A DNA stretch of 6,321 nt from Thermoplasmata archaeon (GTDB lineage: Archaea > Thermoplasmatota > Thermoplasmata > Lutacidiplasmatales > UBA184): the NCBI GenBank assembly GCA_022750355.1, contig JAKIVW010000115.1:1-6321 (forward strand), written 5' to 3'. This document shows positions 1 to 6,146 of the stretch, in pieces (position 1 is the first letter of the stretch; the number at the start of each line of letters is the position of its first letter). The position numbers and the translations under genes were made by a program. Below the pieces are notes generated by a model. That model was not told the origin of the DNA, did no database searches, and saw only the letters and a program-made list of their open reading frames with translations.

Positions 1-428
1 TCGGTGTGCGAGCCTTCCCAGTAAAAGTGCCCGCAGCTCTCGCACCGAAATACCGGTCGACCCGAGCCCGCCACGTCGTCCGGCACTCTCGGGTCTTCCG
101 TAGGTACATCGGCCGCCGGGACCTCCGAGAGGGGACCGTTGCACTGCGTACACCGGTCGAACCGGGGTTCGTTCGGTAGGGTCGGAAAACGCGTTCTCAT
201 CTCGAGCCACTGATCCTCGATCCGAACCCCGTGGAGCAGCGCCGAACCCGGGGTCCGGTGGGCCAGGGCGCGGTCCCGGGTAAGGAGGACCCGACCTTCG
301 GCGGACGAGCGTCGGAGGATCTCGTCGTCGTCGAGTCCGGGGACGTAGGCCGTATCGAGTCCTACGATGCGGAGGTAGCGGGCGAGGCGGCCGAGCATCT
401 CGTCCGCCCACCAGGCCGAGGGCAGCAC
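1..428 (-). CDS. Mut7-C family RNase-like protein (PIN-like domain plus zinc ribbon), C-terminus cut by window edge
   Basis: This partial gene is read on the minus strand; 142 codons are visible and the stop lies beyond the left edge. The N-terminus reads VLPSAWWADEMLGRLARYLR, the signature opening of the Mut7-C domain, with a conserved acidic residue (D9) before the LGRLARYLR helix. Further acidic residues (D34-D36) and the LLTRDR motif (residues 48-53) complete the PIN-like active-site pattern. A C-terminal zinc ribbon follows: C93-x2-C96 and C129-x2-C132, ending in the typical HFYWEGSH stretch, so only a few residues are probably missing. Family members are predicted metal-dependent RNases; the substrate here is unknown. 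I chose the GTG at 428 because it leaves the domain intact. An in-frame GTG at 503 would put the start upstream of the shared promoter and is unlikely. An internal ATG (residue 11) would remove D9. The gene is divergent from glmM. Domain assignment is secure; the function is a family prediction. Confidence 0.88.
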   Translation of the reverse strand, partial: MLPSAWWADEMLGRLARYLRIVGLDTAYVPGLDDDEILRRSSAEGRVLLTRDRALAHRTPGSALLHGVRIEDQWLEMRTRFPTLPNEPRFDRCTQCNGPLSEVPAADVPTEDPRVPDDVAGSGRPVFRCESCGHFYWEGSHT

Positions 429-466
429 GTCAACCTGAGCGCGGTTGTGAGAAGAAACCTTTGCCG

Positions 467-476
467 TCTTATACCG
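467..476. promoter_or_regulatory. TATA-like element in the Mut7-C/glmM divergent intergenic region
   Basis: The sequence TCTTATACCG reads as a TATA-like box on plus (CTTATA) and as GGTATAAGA on minus. On plus it is centred about 37 bases before the glmM ATG at 508. On minus it is about 43 bases before the Mut7-C GTG at 428. With archaeal transcription starting about 25 bases past the box, both genes would have leaders of roughly 10-20 bases. No good Shine-Dalgarno sequence precedes either start. Whether one box serves both directions is inference. Confidence 0.45.
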
Positions 477-485
477 GAAGCTTCC
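476..485. promoter_or_regulatory. Perfect 10-bp palindrome GGAAGCTTCC next to the glmM TATA box
   Basis: GGAAGCTTCC is identical to its reverse complement and lies directly downstream of the TATA-like element and before the expected glmM transcription start. That is where an archaeal repressor operator would sit. A 10-bp palindrome is expected several times by chance in 6 kb, so only the position makes it notable. Confidence 0.2.
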
Positions 486-507
486 TGATATCGCCGGGTC
501 CACGCCG

Positions 508-1884
508 ATGCGACTGTTCGGAACGAACGGAATTCGAGAGGTCGTCGGCACCAAGCTCACGGCACCGTTCATCGCCCGCGTGGCTGGCGGCATCACCACT
601 GTCCTCACTCCCGGCGACCTGGTCACGATCGGTTGGGACGCCCGGACCTCCAGCCCGGAGATCGCCCACATCGTTTCCTCAACCCTCGCGCTCGCCGGCC
701 ACCGCGTGGCAGAACTGGGGATCCTCCCGACCCCCGCCGTCCAATACCTGGTGCCCCGCCTCGGGGCCCAGCTGGGGATCATCGCCACCGCCTCCCACAA
801 TCCGCGCGAGTTCAACGGGTTGAAATGCATCGCCGCCGATGGACTGGAGGTCCCGAGGAGTGTCGAGGAGGCGATCGAAGTCGCGGCCGAAGCCGGAACC
901 GTTCGCGCGGTGCCGTACGACGGCGTGGGGTCGGTCTATCCGGTCACCGACGGGGCCAACCGCTACGTCGAAGGGATCGTTCAGCAGGTGGACGCCGCTC
1001 GGATACGACGCCGCAAGCTGACCGTGGTCCTCGACTGTGGCAACGGGGCGAGCGTCACTACGGGCCCGACCCTGCTGCGGCGCCTCGGGTGCCGCGTCAT
1101 CACCCTCAACGGGCATCCGGACGGGACCTTCCCGGGCCACCTCTCGGAGCCCACCGAAGCCAACATCCAGGACCTGATTCGCGCCGTCCCCGCGGTGGGC
1201 GCGGACCTGGGCATCGCCCACGACGGGGACGCCGACCGCGCCGTATTCGTCGATGCGACCGGGCGCTTCGTTCCGGGTGAGGAGACGCTGGCCCTCCTGG
1301 CCCGAGACGCCGTCGAGCGAGCCGGTGGAGGTATCGTAGTGAGCCCGGTCTCGGCCTCCCAGAGCTTGGAAGACGCCGTGCGACCCCACGGAGGCACGGT
1401 CGTGTACACCCGCGTCGGCTCGCCCGCGGTCACGCACGAGATGCAAACCCAGAAGGCGGTGTTCGGCGGGGAGGAGAACGGCGGCCTCATCTTCCCGAAG
1501 TTCCAGTATGCGCGCGACGGAGGCATGTCGGCGGCCGGGGTCCTGGACCTCCTGGCTCGACTCGACGTCTCCCTGGCGGAGGCGCTCCGGACCGTTCCGC
1601 GGTATGCCCTCGTCCGCGAGAAGGTCCCTTGCCCGGTCGAGTCCCGTGGTCCCGTCATGGCCCAGGTGCAGGCGATCCTGGCCGATGGGGCGGAGCGTGT
1701 GGTGACCCTGGACGGGATCAAGGCGTTTCGCGACGGGGGGTGGATTCTCCTCCGTCCGTCGGGAACCGAGCCCCTCCTCCGCATCTTCGCGGAATCGAAA
1801 GATCCCGCTCGGGCCCGCGCTCTGGCGGACGAGGGGTTGAGCGCGGTTCGGCGGGCGCTCGCCGAACTACCGTCGAACCCCTAA
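508..1884 (+). CDS. glmM: Phosphoglucosamine mutase (GlmM-type alpha-D-phosphohexomutase)
   Basis: This 458-residue enzyme is of normal length for the alpha-D-phosphohexomutase superfamily. It is expected to interconvert glucosamine-6-phosphate and glucosamine-1-phosphate in the cytoplasm, feeding UDP-GlcNAc synthesis for glycans. All four signature loops are intact and in order. The N-terminal LFGTNGIR is at residues 3-10. The catalytic phosphoserine loop TASHNP is at 94-99 (Ser96). The magnesium loop DGDADR is at 239-244. The sugar-specificity loop GGEENGG is at 320-326, followed by IFP and RDG as in archaeal GlmM proteins. The phosphate-binding loop RPSGTEPLLR is at 416-425. The ATG at 508 is the right start because the family begins almost immediately with this motif; there is no Shine-Dalgarno sequence. 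The gene stands alone, divergent from the Mut7-C gene and convergent with the DUF1634 gene 32 bases downstream. A phosphomannomutase/phosphoglucomutase activity is the main alternative; archaeal members can be bifunctional. Confidence 0.93.
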   Translation: MRLFGTNGIREVVGTKLTAPFIARVAGGITTVLTPGDLVTIGWDARTSSPEIAHIVSSTLALAGHRVAELGILPTPAVQYLVPRLGAQLGIIATASHNPREFNGLKCIAADGLEVPRSVEEAIEVAAEAGTVRAVPYDGVGSVYPVTDGANRYVEGIVQQVDAARIRRRKLTVVLDCGNGASVTTGPTLLRRLGCRVITLNGHPDGTFPGHLSEPTEANIQDLIRAVPAVGADLGIAHDGDADRAVFVDATGRFVPGEETLALLARDAVERAGGGIVVSPVSASQSLEDAVRPHGGTVVYTRVGSPAVTHEMQTQKAVFGGEENGGLIFPKFQYARDGGMSAAGVLDLLARLDVSLAEALRTVPRYALVREKVPCPVESRGPVMAQVQAILADGAERVVTLDGIKAFRDGGWILLRPSGTEPLLRIFAESKDPARARALADEGLSAVRRALAELPSNP

Positions 1885-1893
1885 CCCGGATTC

Positions 1894-1917
1894 GTCCGCC
1901 GTTTCAAGAGCGGCGAC
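1894..1917. terminator. Weak hairpin between convergent glmM and DUF1634 genes
   Basis: GTC-(C)-GCCG at 1894-1901 can pair with CGGC-GAC at 1911-1917. This gives a 7-bp stem with a one-base bulge and a 9-base loop, filling most of the 32-base gap between the two stop codons and touching the DUF1634 stop. There is no T-rich tract on either side, so termination activity is uncertain. Confidence 0.2.
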
Positions 1918-2327
1918 TACCGGACCAGGGGTCCGACCACCAACAGTCCGAGGAGCAACAGCACGAGTACGACGAAGGTGATGGCGGCCAACGAGCGCTC
2001 CCCGCCCCGGCGGAAGTAGAAGAATCCCGCGGCGACCCGCACGATCGGCGTCGCGACCAGGACGAGCAGGCCGACGGTGAGATACGCGGTCGGGTCCGCG
2101 GAGGCGAGTCCGCGCGCCAGACCCTCCACGTCGAGATACCGGAGAATCGGGTTGGAATCGATCGCCTGGGTGGCCGTCGCGCGGGGATTCCACCAGAGGT
2201 ACGCCGCGAGCCCACCGACGAGCAGGGCCAACGAGGCGAAGAGACCCACACGGAGCAACCATGCCATCCGTTCGTAGGCGGTCGGGGGAAACGTCCCGTC
2301 GCGGGGCAGGATCACGGGTTCGCTCAC
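1917..2327 (-). CDS. DUF1634 family three-helix membrane protein, partner of the TSUP transporter
   Basis: This 136-residue integral membrane protein has three hydrophobic segments at about 23-44, 82-104 and 113-133. The core motif LLVLVATPIVRVAAGFFYFR (residues 87-106) followed by GGERSLA matches the DUF1634 pattern of a second helix ending in ATPxxRV, then a charged turn. The biochemical role of the family is unknown. It often lies beside TauE/SafE-type permeases, as here. I chose the GTG at 2327 because it overlaps the TGA of the upstream transporter as GTGA, implying translational coupling and one mRNA. Open frame continues upstream to 2528, but that extension is arginine-rich, lies inside the transporter gene in another frame and is a shadow. 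A subunit or modulator role for the transporter is inference from this pairing. Confidence 0.85.
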   Translation of the reverse strand: MSEPVILPRDGTFPPTAYERMAWLLRVGLFASLALLVGGLAAYLWWNPRATATQAIDSNPILRYLDVEGLARGLASADPTAYLTVGLLVLVATPIVRVAAGFFYFRRGGERSLAAITFVVLVLLLLGLLVVGPLVR

Positions 2328-3178
2328 GGGAGTCCCAGCCCCCGCAAGATCGTCTCGACCGCGAGCGCGGCGTCCACGGGGATAAAGATCCACCGAATGG
2401 TACGGTTCCGGAGCCCGGGAAGCACCTGGCTTCCGACGTAGGCTCCCGCGGCGGTCCCCAGGGCGACCGGTGCCGCGATGAGTGGATTCACGTAGCCGGC
2501 GGCGAACAGGATGCCGGCGCCGGCGCACGCCGTGACCCCGATCATGAAGTTGCTCGTCGCGGTCGCGAGCTTCATCGGGAGTCCCATGTACCGCTCGAGC
2601 GCCAGGACCTTGAACACCCCGCCGCCGATCCCGAACATCCCCGACACGAGCCCGGCCCCGAACATGACCCCCAGGGCGGGCGTCGTCTCCGACGCTTGGT
2701 AGGTCACCGTCTGGCCGCTCGCGCGATCGACGTACGATCCCGAGAGACGGAGCGCCCGCGAGCGGGCGTCGGGCGTGCCCCCATGGGCCGCCTCGTCGTT
2801 CCGGCGGGCCAAACTGCTCGGAAGGATGGCCAGAAGGACGATCCCGAGAGCGACCAAGAGGGCGTCCGAGAAACTCGCCCGGGCGAGGAAGACGGTGGCC
2901 GTCGCCCCGATGAGAGCGCCCGGGACGGTGGCGATCTCGAGAAACATTCCGATCCGCAGGTCGCTGAGGCGGTCCCGGATGTACGCGGCACCGGTCGTCG
3001 TCGATGTCGCAAGGATGGTGATCGCTCCGGTTCCGATCGCCTCCGGGATGGGGACCCCGAACAGGATGACGAGTGCCGGGATCACGACCACGCCCCCGCC
3101 CATCCCGACGAGCGAGCCAACGAGGCCCGCGGCCACGGAGAGGAGCACGAGGAGTACGACCAGCAGGCCGAGGTCCAC
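2324..3178 (-). CDS. TSUP family (TauE/SafE-type) membrane transporter
   Basis: This 284-residue polytopic membrane protein has about eight hydrophobic segments in two homologous halves, the usual size and layout of the TSUP/TauE-SafE permeases. The repeated glycine signature is present twice: GMGGGVVVIPAL (25-36) and GIGGGVFKVLAL (184-195). The second half continues with ATATSNFMIGVTA (205-217), a hallmark of the family. The soluble linker between halves (about 122-165) carries LSGSYVD and GQTVTY, as in the subgroup that pairs with DUF1634. The family moves sulfite, sulfonates or related organic anions; the substrate here cannot be read from sequence. I placed the start at GTG 3178, just before the first helix. 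The frame is open to 3427, but the extra 83 residues are low-hydrophobicity, arginine-rich sequence that would overlap the divergent glucoamylase gene. A weak CTTTTC element about 25 bases upstream (3201-3206) could drive leaderless expression. It overlaps the DUF1634 gene by 4 bases. Confidence 0.88.
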   Translation of the reverse strand: MDLGLLVVLLVLLSVAAGLVGSLVGMGGGVVVIPALVILFGVPIPEAIGTGAITILATSTTTGAAYIRDRLSDLRIGMFLEIATVPGALIGATATVFLARASFSDALLVALGIVLLAILPSSLARRNDEAAHGGTPDARSRALRLSGSYVDRASGQTVTYQASETTPALGVMFGAGLVSGMFGIGGGVFKVLALERYMGLPMKLATATSNFMIGVTACAGAGILFAAGYVNPLIAAPVALGTAAGAYVGSQVLPGLRNRTIRWIFIPVDAALAVETILRGLGLP

Positions 3179-3227
3179 GCTCGGGACAGACGTGGCACGG
3201 GAAAAGGGCGACGTGGCGCCGTGACGC

Positions 3228-3244
3228 CGGGCGGGTTCCGCCCG
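3228..3244. promoter_or_regulatory. GC-rich perfect inverted repeat in the transporter/glucoamylase divergent intergenic region
   Basis: CGGGCGG (3228-3234) and CCGCCCG (3238-3244) form a perfect 7-bp stem around a 3-base loop. They lie in the 115-base gap between the divergent transporter start (3178) and glucoamylase start (3294). It could be an operator or an RNA hairpin in a transcript; no function is demonstrated. In GC-rich DNA such repeats arise fairly often by chance. Confidence 0.25.
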
Positions 3245-3280
3245 TCCGAAACTTCTTCCGCCCCGCCCACTCTGGAGAGA

Positions 3281-3287
3281 GGAGGGG
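3281..3287 (+). promoter_or_regulatory. Strong Shine-Dalgarno sequence of the GH15 gene
   Basis: GGAGGGG ends six bases before the GTG at 3294, the ideal spacing. It decides the start in favour of this GTG over the in-frame ATG at 3336, which has no ribosome binding site. It is the only strong Shine-Dalgarno I see next to a start in the window, unlike the TATA-proximal, short-leader starts of the other genes. Confidence 0.75.
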
Positions 3288-3293
3288 TTACGG

Positions 3294-5756
3294 GTGCAGC
3301 TGCGAGGCGAACGGTTGGCCCCCGGGGCTCCGGGGATGGCTCCGCGCTGGTCGCATTCGAACAAGGACGGGATCGGCACGGCGTACTCCGCCGACTCCCG
3401 CTTGTGGTACACACTCTGGCGGGGCATCGTGACCGAGGTCTACTTTCCCACCATCGACATGCCCCAACTTCGCGACCTGGAATTCCTCTTCACCGACGGC
3501 TCCTCGTTCTTTCACGAGGAAAAGCGCGACCTGACGCCGAAGACCGAGCGTCCCGTCTCGGACGCCCTCCTGTACCGCGTCCATTCGGAGGCGCCGGGCG
3601 GTCGCTACCGTCTGCACAAAACGGTCCTCTCGGCCCCCCACCTTCCCTGCCTGCTCTTGCGAAGTCGCCTCGAGATCCTCGATCCGGACCTGCGGGGCGG
3701 TCTTCGGCTGTTCGTACTCGCCGCCCCGCACCTCAACGTGGGAGGGTGGGACAACTCCGGCTCGGTCCAGGAGATCCTGGGACGAGACGTCCTCATCGCC
3801 GAGAAGGACGGCGTCGCGTTGGCGATGGCCGCTGACCGACCGTTCCGGAGAGCGTCCGTGGGCTACGTCGGTCACAGCGACGGCTGGACGGACCTCCGGG
3901 TCCATCACGGGATGGAATGGGAGTACGACCAGGCTCCGGACGGAAATATCGCCCTGACCGGAGAAGTCGACCTAGCCGATCCGGAAGGATTCACGGTCGG
4001 GCTTGCGTTCGGGACGAACTCGTCCGCGGCCGTCTCCGCGCTGTTCCAGGGGTTGGGGATGCCGTTCGAAACGGCCGAACGCCGGTTCCTGGCCCAGTGG
4101 GGCCGAACTGCGCGGCGCGATTCGTTGGCCGGCCCCCGCTCGACCTCGCACGGGGATCTCTTCGACGCCAGCCGGGCGATCCTGCTGGCCCACGAAGACA
4201 AGACGTATCCGGGCGCCTTCATCGCGTCCCTCTCGATCCCATGGGGGAGTTCCAAAGGAGACGAAGATTCCGGAGGTTATCATCTCGTTTGGGTCCGGGA
4301 CCTCTTTCATGCCGCCACGGGCCTACTCGCGTGCGGGGTCCACGAGGCACCGCTCCGGGCCCTCATCTACCTCGCGACCCGACAACAACCCGATGGAGGG
4401 TTTCCACAGAACTTCTGGTTGGATGGCCGACCGTACTGGCAAGGGATCCAGCTGGACGAGGTCGCATTCCCGATCCTTCTCGCCGGCAAACTCCAGCGCC
4501 TGGACGGGCTCGCCGAGTTCGACCCAACCCCGATGGTCCTCCGGGCGGCCCACTTCCTGGCCGACTACGGACCTCCTACCCAGCAGGACCGCTGGGAGGA
4601 ACTGGGCGGTTACTCGCCCTCCACGCTGGCCACGACCATCGCGGCTCTCACCGTAGCCGGACAGTTCGCCCGGAGGGCGGGTCTCCTCGATACCGCAACT
4701 TTTGTAGAGGAGTACGCCGACTTTCTGGAAGCGCATGTGGAGGCCTGGACAGTGACGACAGAAGGGACTCTGGTCCCCGGAATCCCCCGCCATTACGTCC
4801 GGATCCGTCCGTCTTCGGTGGACGATCCCGATCCCGACGAAGGACACGACCTCGGAAGGGTGCATTTGTCGAACCTGGCTCCCGGAACTCCGTCGGACTT
4901 CCCGGCCAGCGAGATCGTCGACGGGGGTTTCCTCGACTTGGTTCGACTTGGGCTCCGGCGCCCGGATGACCCCATCGTCGTGGATTCCCTTCGCGTCTTG
5001 GACCAGATCCTCCGAGTCGAGACCCCCTACGGGCCGGTCTGGCGGCGCTACAACCACGACGGGTACGGCGAGACCGCCGAGGGGGGTCCCTTCAACGACT
5101 TCGGAATCGGGCGGGCCTGGCCGCTGTTGACGGGAGAGCGGGGCCACTACGAGTTGGCCCGTGGAGCCGACGCCCAACCCTATCTTCGTGCGATGGAGCG
5201 GTTCGCTACGTCGACCGGGTTGCTCCCCGAACAGGTATGGGACGAGGCCGACCGGCCGGCGCGCCATCTCGAGCTCGGACGACCGACCGAGTCGGCGACC
5301 CCCCTCGTTTGGGCTCATGCCGAATATGTGAAACTGCGGCGCTCGGTCCTCGACGGGGAGGTGTTCGACCGGGTTCCAGAAGTGGTCGAGCGGTATCTCC
5401 GACCGCACGCGGCTCGACCTTCCCGGGAAATTTGGAAGTTCAACCGACGTATCACGCAGGTCGACGCGGGTGCGCAGACCCGCGTGATTGCCTCCGCCCC
5501 GTTCCGGTTGCACGTGTCACGGGATGGGTGGACGACGGTGGAGGACCGCGAGTCCCACTCGGCCGGTATCGGCCTCCACTACGTCGACCTGGAGGCCCTC
5601 GAATCCGATGGGCGAGCTTGGACGTTCACCTTCTATTGGCCCCTGGCCGAGCATTGGGAGGGCCGAGATTTCCGCGTCGAATCGATCGAAACCCATTTCG
5701 ATGGGGTCGGAACCCACGAGGGCCGCCCCCCGCCGGCTGACGAAGCCACCGATTAG
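3294..5756 (+). CDS. GH15 glucan 1,4-alpha-glucosidase (glucodextranase/bacterial glucoamylase type)
   Basis: This 820-residue glycoside hydrolase is predicted to release glucose from non-reducing ends of alpha-glucans (starch, glycogen or dextran-type). It has three parts. A glucodextranase-type N domain occupies about 9-275 and opens with APGAPGMAPRWSHSNKDGIG, typical of this family. The GH15 (alpha/alpha)6 catalytic domain spans about 285-685. A C-terminal beta domain (about 712-800) carries PFRLHVSRDGW and FTFYWPLAEHWEGRDF. Catalytic motifs are intact: WVRD (333-336), QNFWLDGRPYWQGIQLDE (372-389), the general acid in DRWEELGGYSP (Glu435 by family pattern) and the general base in LLPEQVWDE (Glu646). 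No signal peptide is visible, so the enzyme is probably cytoplasmic and may act in glycogen turnover. GTG 3294 is chosen for its Shine-Dalgarno sequence and because the family motif starts within ten residues. It is divergent from the TSUP transporter, with no obvious functional link. Exact bond specificity (alpha-1,4 versus alpha-1,6) cannot be decided from sequence. Confidence 0.93.
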   Translation: MQLRGERLAPGAPGMAPRWSHSNKDGIGTAYSADSRLWYTLWRGIVTEVYFPTIDMPQLRDLEFLFTDGSSFFHEEKRDLTPKTERPVSDALLYRVHSEAPGGRYRLHKTVLSAPHLPCLLLRSRLEILDPDLRGGLRLFVLAAPHLNVGGWDNSGSVQEILGRDVLIAEKDGVALAMAADRPFRRASVGYVGHSDGWTDLRVHHGMEWEYDQAPDGNIALTGEVDLADPEGFTVGLAFGTNSSAAVSALFQGLGMPFETAERRFLAQWGRTARRDSLAGPRSTSHGDLFDASRAILLAHEDKTYPGAFIASLSIPWGSSKGDEDSGGYHLVWVRDLFHAATGLLACGVHEAPLRALIYLATRQQPDGGFPQNFWLDGRPYWQGIQLDEVAFPILLAGKLQRLDGLAEFDPTPMVLRAAHFLADYGPPTQQDRWEELGGYSPSTLATTIAALTVAGQFARRAGLLDTATFVEEYADFLEAHVEAWTVTTEGTLVPGIPRHYVRIRPSSVDDPDPDEGHDLGRVHLSNLAPGTPSDFPASEIVDGGFLDLVRLGLRRPDDPIVVDSLRVLDQILRVETPYGPVWRRYNHDGYGETAEGGPFNDFGIGRAWPLLTGERGHYELARGADAQPYLRAMERFATSTGLLPEQVWDEADRPARHLELGRPTESATPLVWAHAEYVKLRRSVLDGEVFDRVPEVVERYLRPHAARPSREIWKFNRRITQVDAGAQTRVIASAPFRLHVSRDGWTTVEDRESHSAGIGLHYVDLEALESDGRAWTFTFYWPLAEHWEGRDFRVESIETHFDGVGTHEGRPPPADEATD

Positions 5757-5807
5757 GGATGGAAGGGCCCGGGGCGGGGAAGGAATCAGGTTCCGTCGAG
5801 GGAGGAG

Positions 5808-5975
5808 CTATTCTAGCCAATAGGACTCGGTCCCTCGCATGAGTTCGAGCCCCGCAACCTTGGCCCCCCACCATTCCCGGACGGAAAATTCTACGATCGG
5901 CCTCCGGATGCGGAGGGTCGCACCTTGACGACCGAATGTGAAACCCCGGGTTGCCTCCACCAGCGTCGGCTGCAT
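5808..5975 (-). CDS. Small hypothetical protein (55 aa)
   Basis: I do not recognise this protein. It starts MQPTLVEATRGFTFGRQGA and ends in GTESYWLE; it has no membrane segment or cysteine. The composition is balanced (aromatic W/F/Y, hydrophobic and charged residues), unlike the arginine- or proline-rich shadow frames common in this DNA. The pattern of alternating hydrophobic residues (TLRIRRPIVEFSV) suggests beta strands. The ATG at 5975 is preceded by a TATA-like GTGTATAGG about 40 bases upstream, similar to the spacing at glmM. An in-frame ATG at 6038 would lie upstream of that box and is unlikely. It is convergent with the GH15 gene (51-base gap) and divergent from the secreted-protein gene. 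If it is not real, 5757-6146 is a 390-base non-coding stretch in which I see only promoters. Confidence 0.45.
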   Translation of the reverse strand: MQPTLVEATRGFTFGRQGATLRIRRPIVEFSVREWWGAKVAGLELMRGTESYWLE

Positions 5976-6012
5976 ACTGCGGATGGTGCTTGCCGCGCCT
6001 GCGCGTGCACGG

Positions 6013-6022
6013 CCTATACACG
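6013..6022 (-). promoter_or_regulatory. TATA-like box for the 55-aa ORF
   Basis: Read on minus, CGTGTATAGG contains TATA centred about 41 bases before the ATG at 5975. This would give a short leader of roughly 15 bases. It is a single match in GC-rich surroundings and is unsupported by a clear BRE. Confidence 0.35.
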
Positions 6023-6109
6023 TGACGCTCCCCGACATCAGACCCGCGCGGAGCGAAAGGAAACCGCCACCGCTCTCCGCAAGTGGTAGAGGTCCCGCCC
6101 CTAAACGCC

Positions 6110-6118
6110 CTATATTTA
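6110..6118 (+). promoter_or_regulatory. Archaeal TATA box upstream of the secreted-protein gene
   Basis: CTATATTTA is the most A/T-rich stretch of the intergenic region and a good archaeal TATA box. It is centred about 33 bases before the ATG at 6147, so transcription should begin only a few bases before the start codon, giving a nearly leaderless mRNA. An AAA-containing stretch (CTAAACG) just upstream is a possible weak BRE. Confidence 0.6.
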
Positions 6119-6146
6119 CCGCTGGGGGGCTGACGCTCCGACGGCC

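Noticed and set aside
679..1784. Minus-strand open frames of 255 and 267 codons inside glmM
   Set aside because: Both are antisense to the conserved mutase motifs and are rich in Arg, Ser, Gly or Pro without domain-like patterns.
2261..3835. A 524-codon open frame on plus, antisense to the transporter and running into the glucoamylase
   Set aside because: Its translation is a low-complexity mixture of Arg, Gly, Asp and Pro with no motifs. The opposite strand encodes an unmistakable TSUP protein and the 3' part overlaps the GH15 gene in another frame. Long antisense frames are expected in GC-rich coding DNA.
4323..5513. A 396-codon minus-strand open frame inside the GH15 gene
   Set aside because: It is fully antisense to the conserved catalytic domain and shows no recognisable family features; it is a shadow of GC-biased codons.
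5830..5848. GTTCGAGCCCC resembling the T-loop of a tRNA
   Set aside because: The bases flanking it do not form a T-stem, and no acceptor, D or anticodon arm can be placed around it. It lies inside the small minus-strand ORF.
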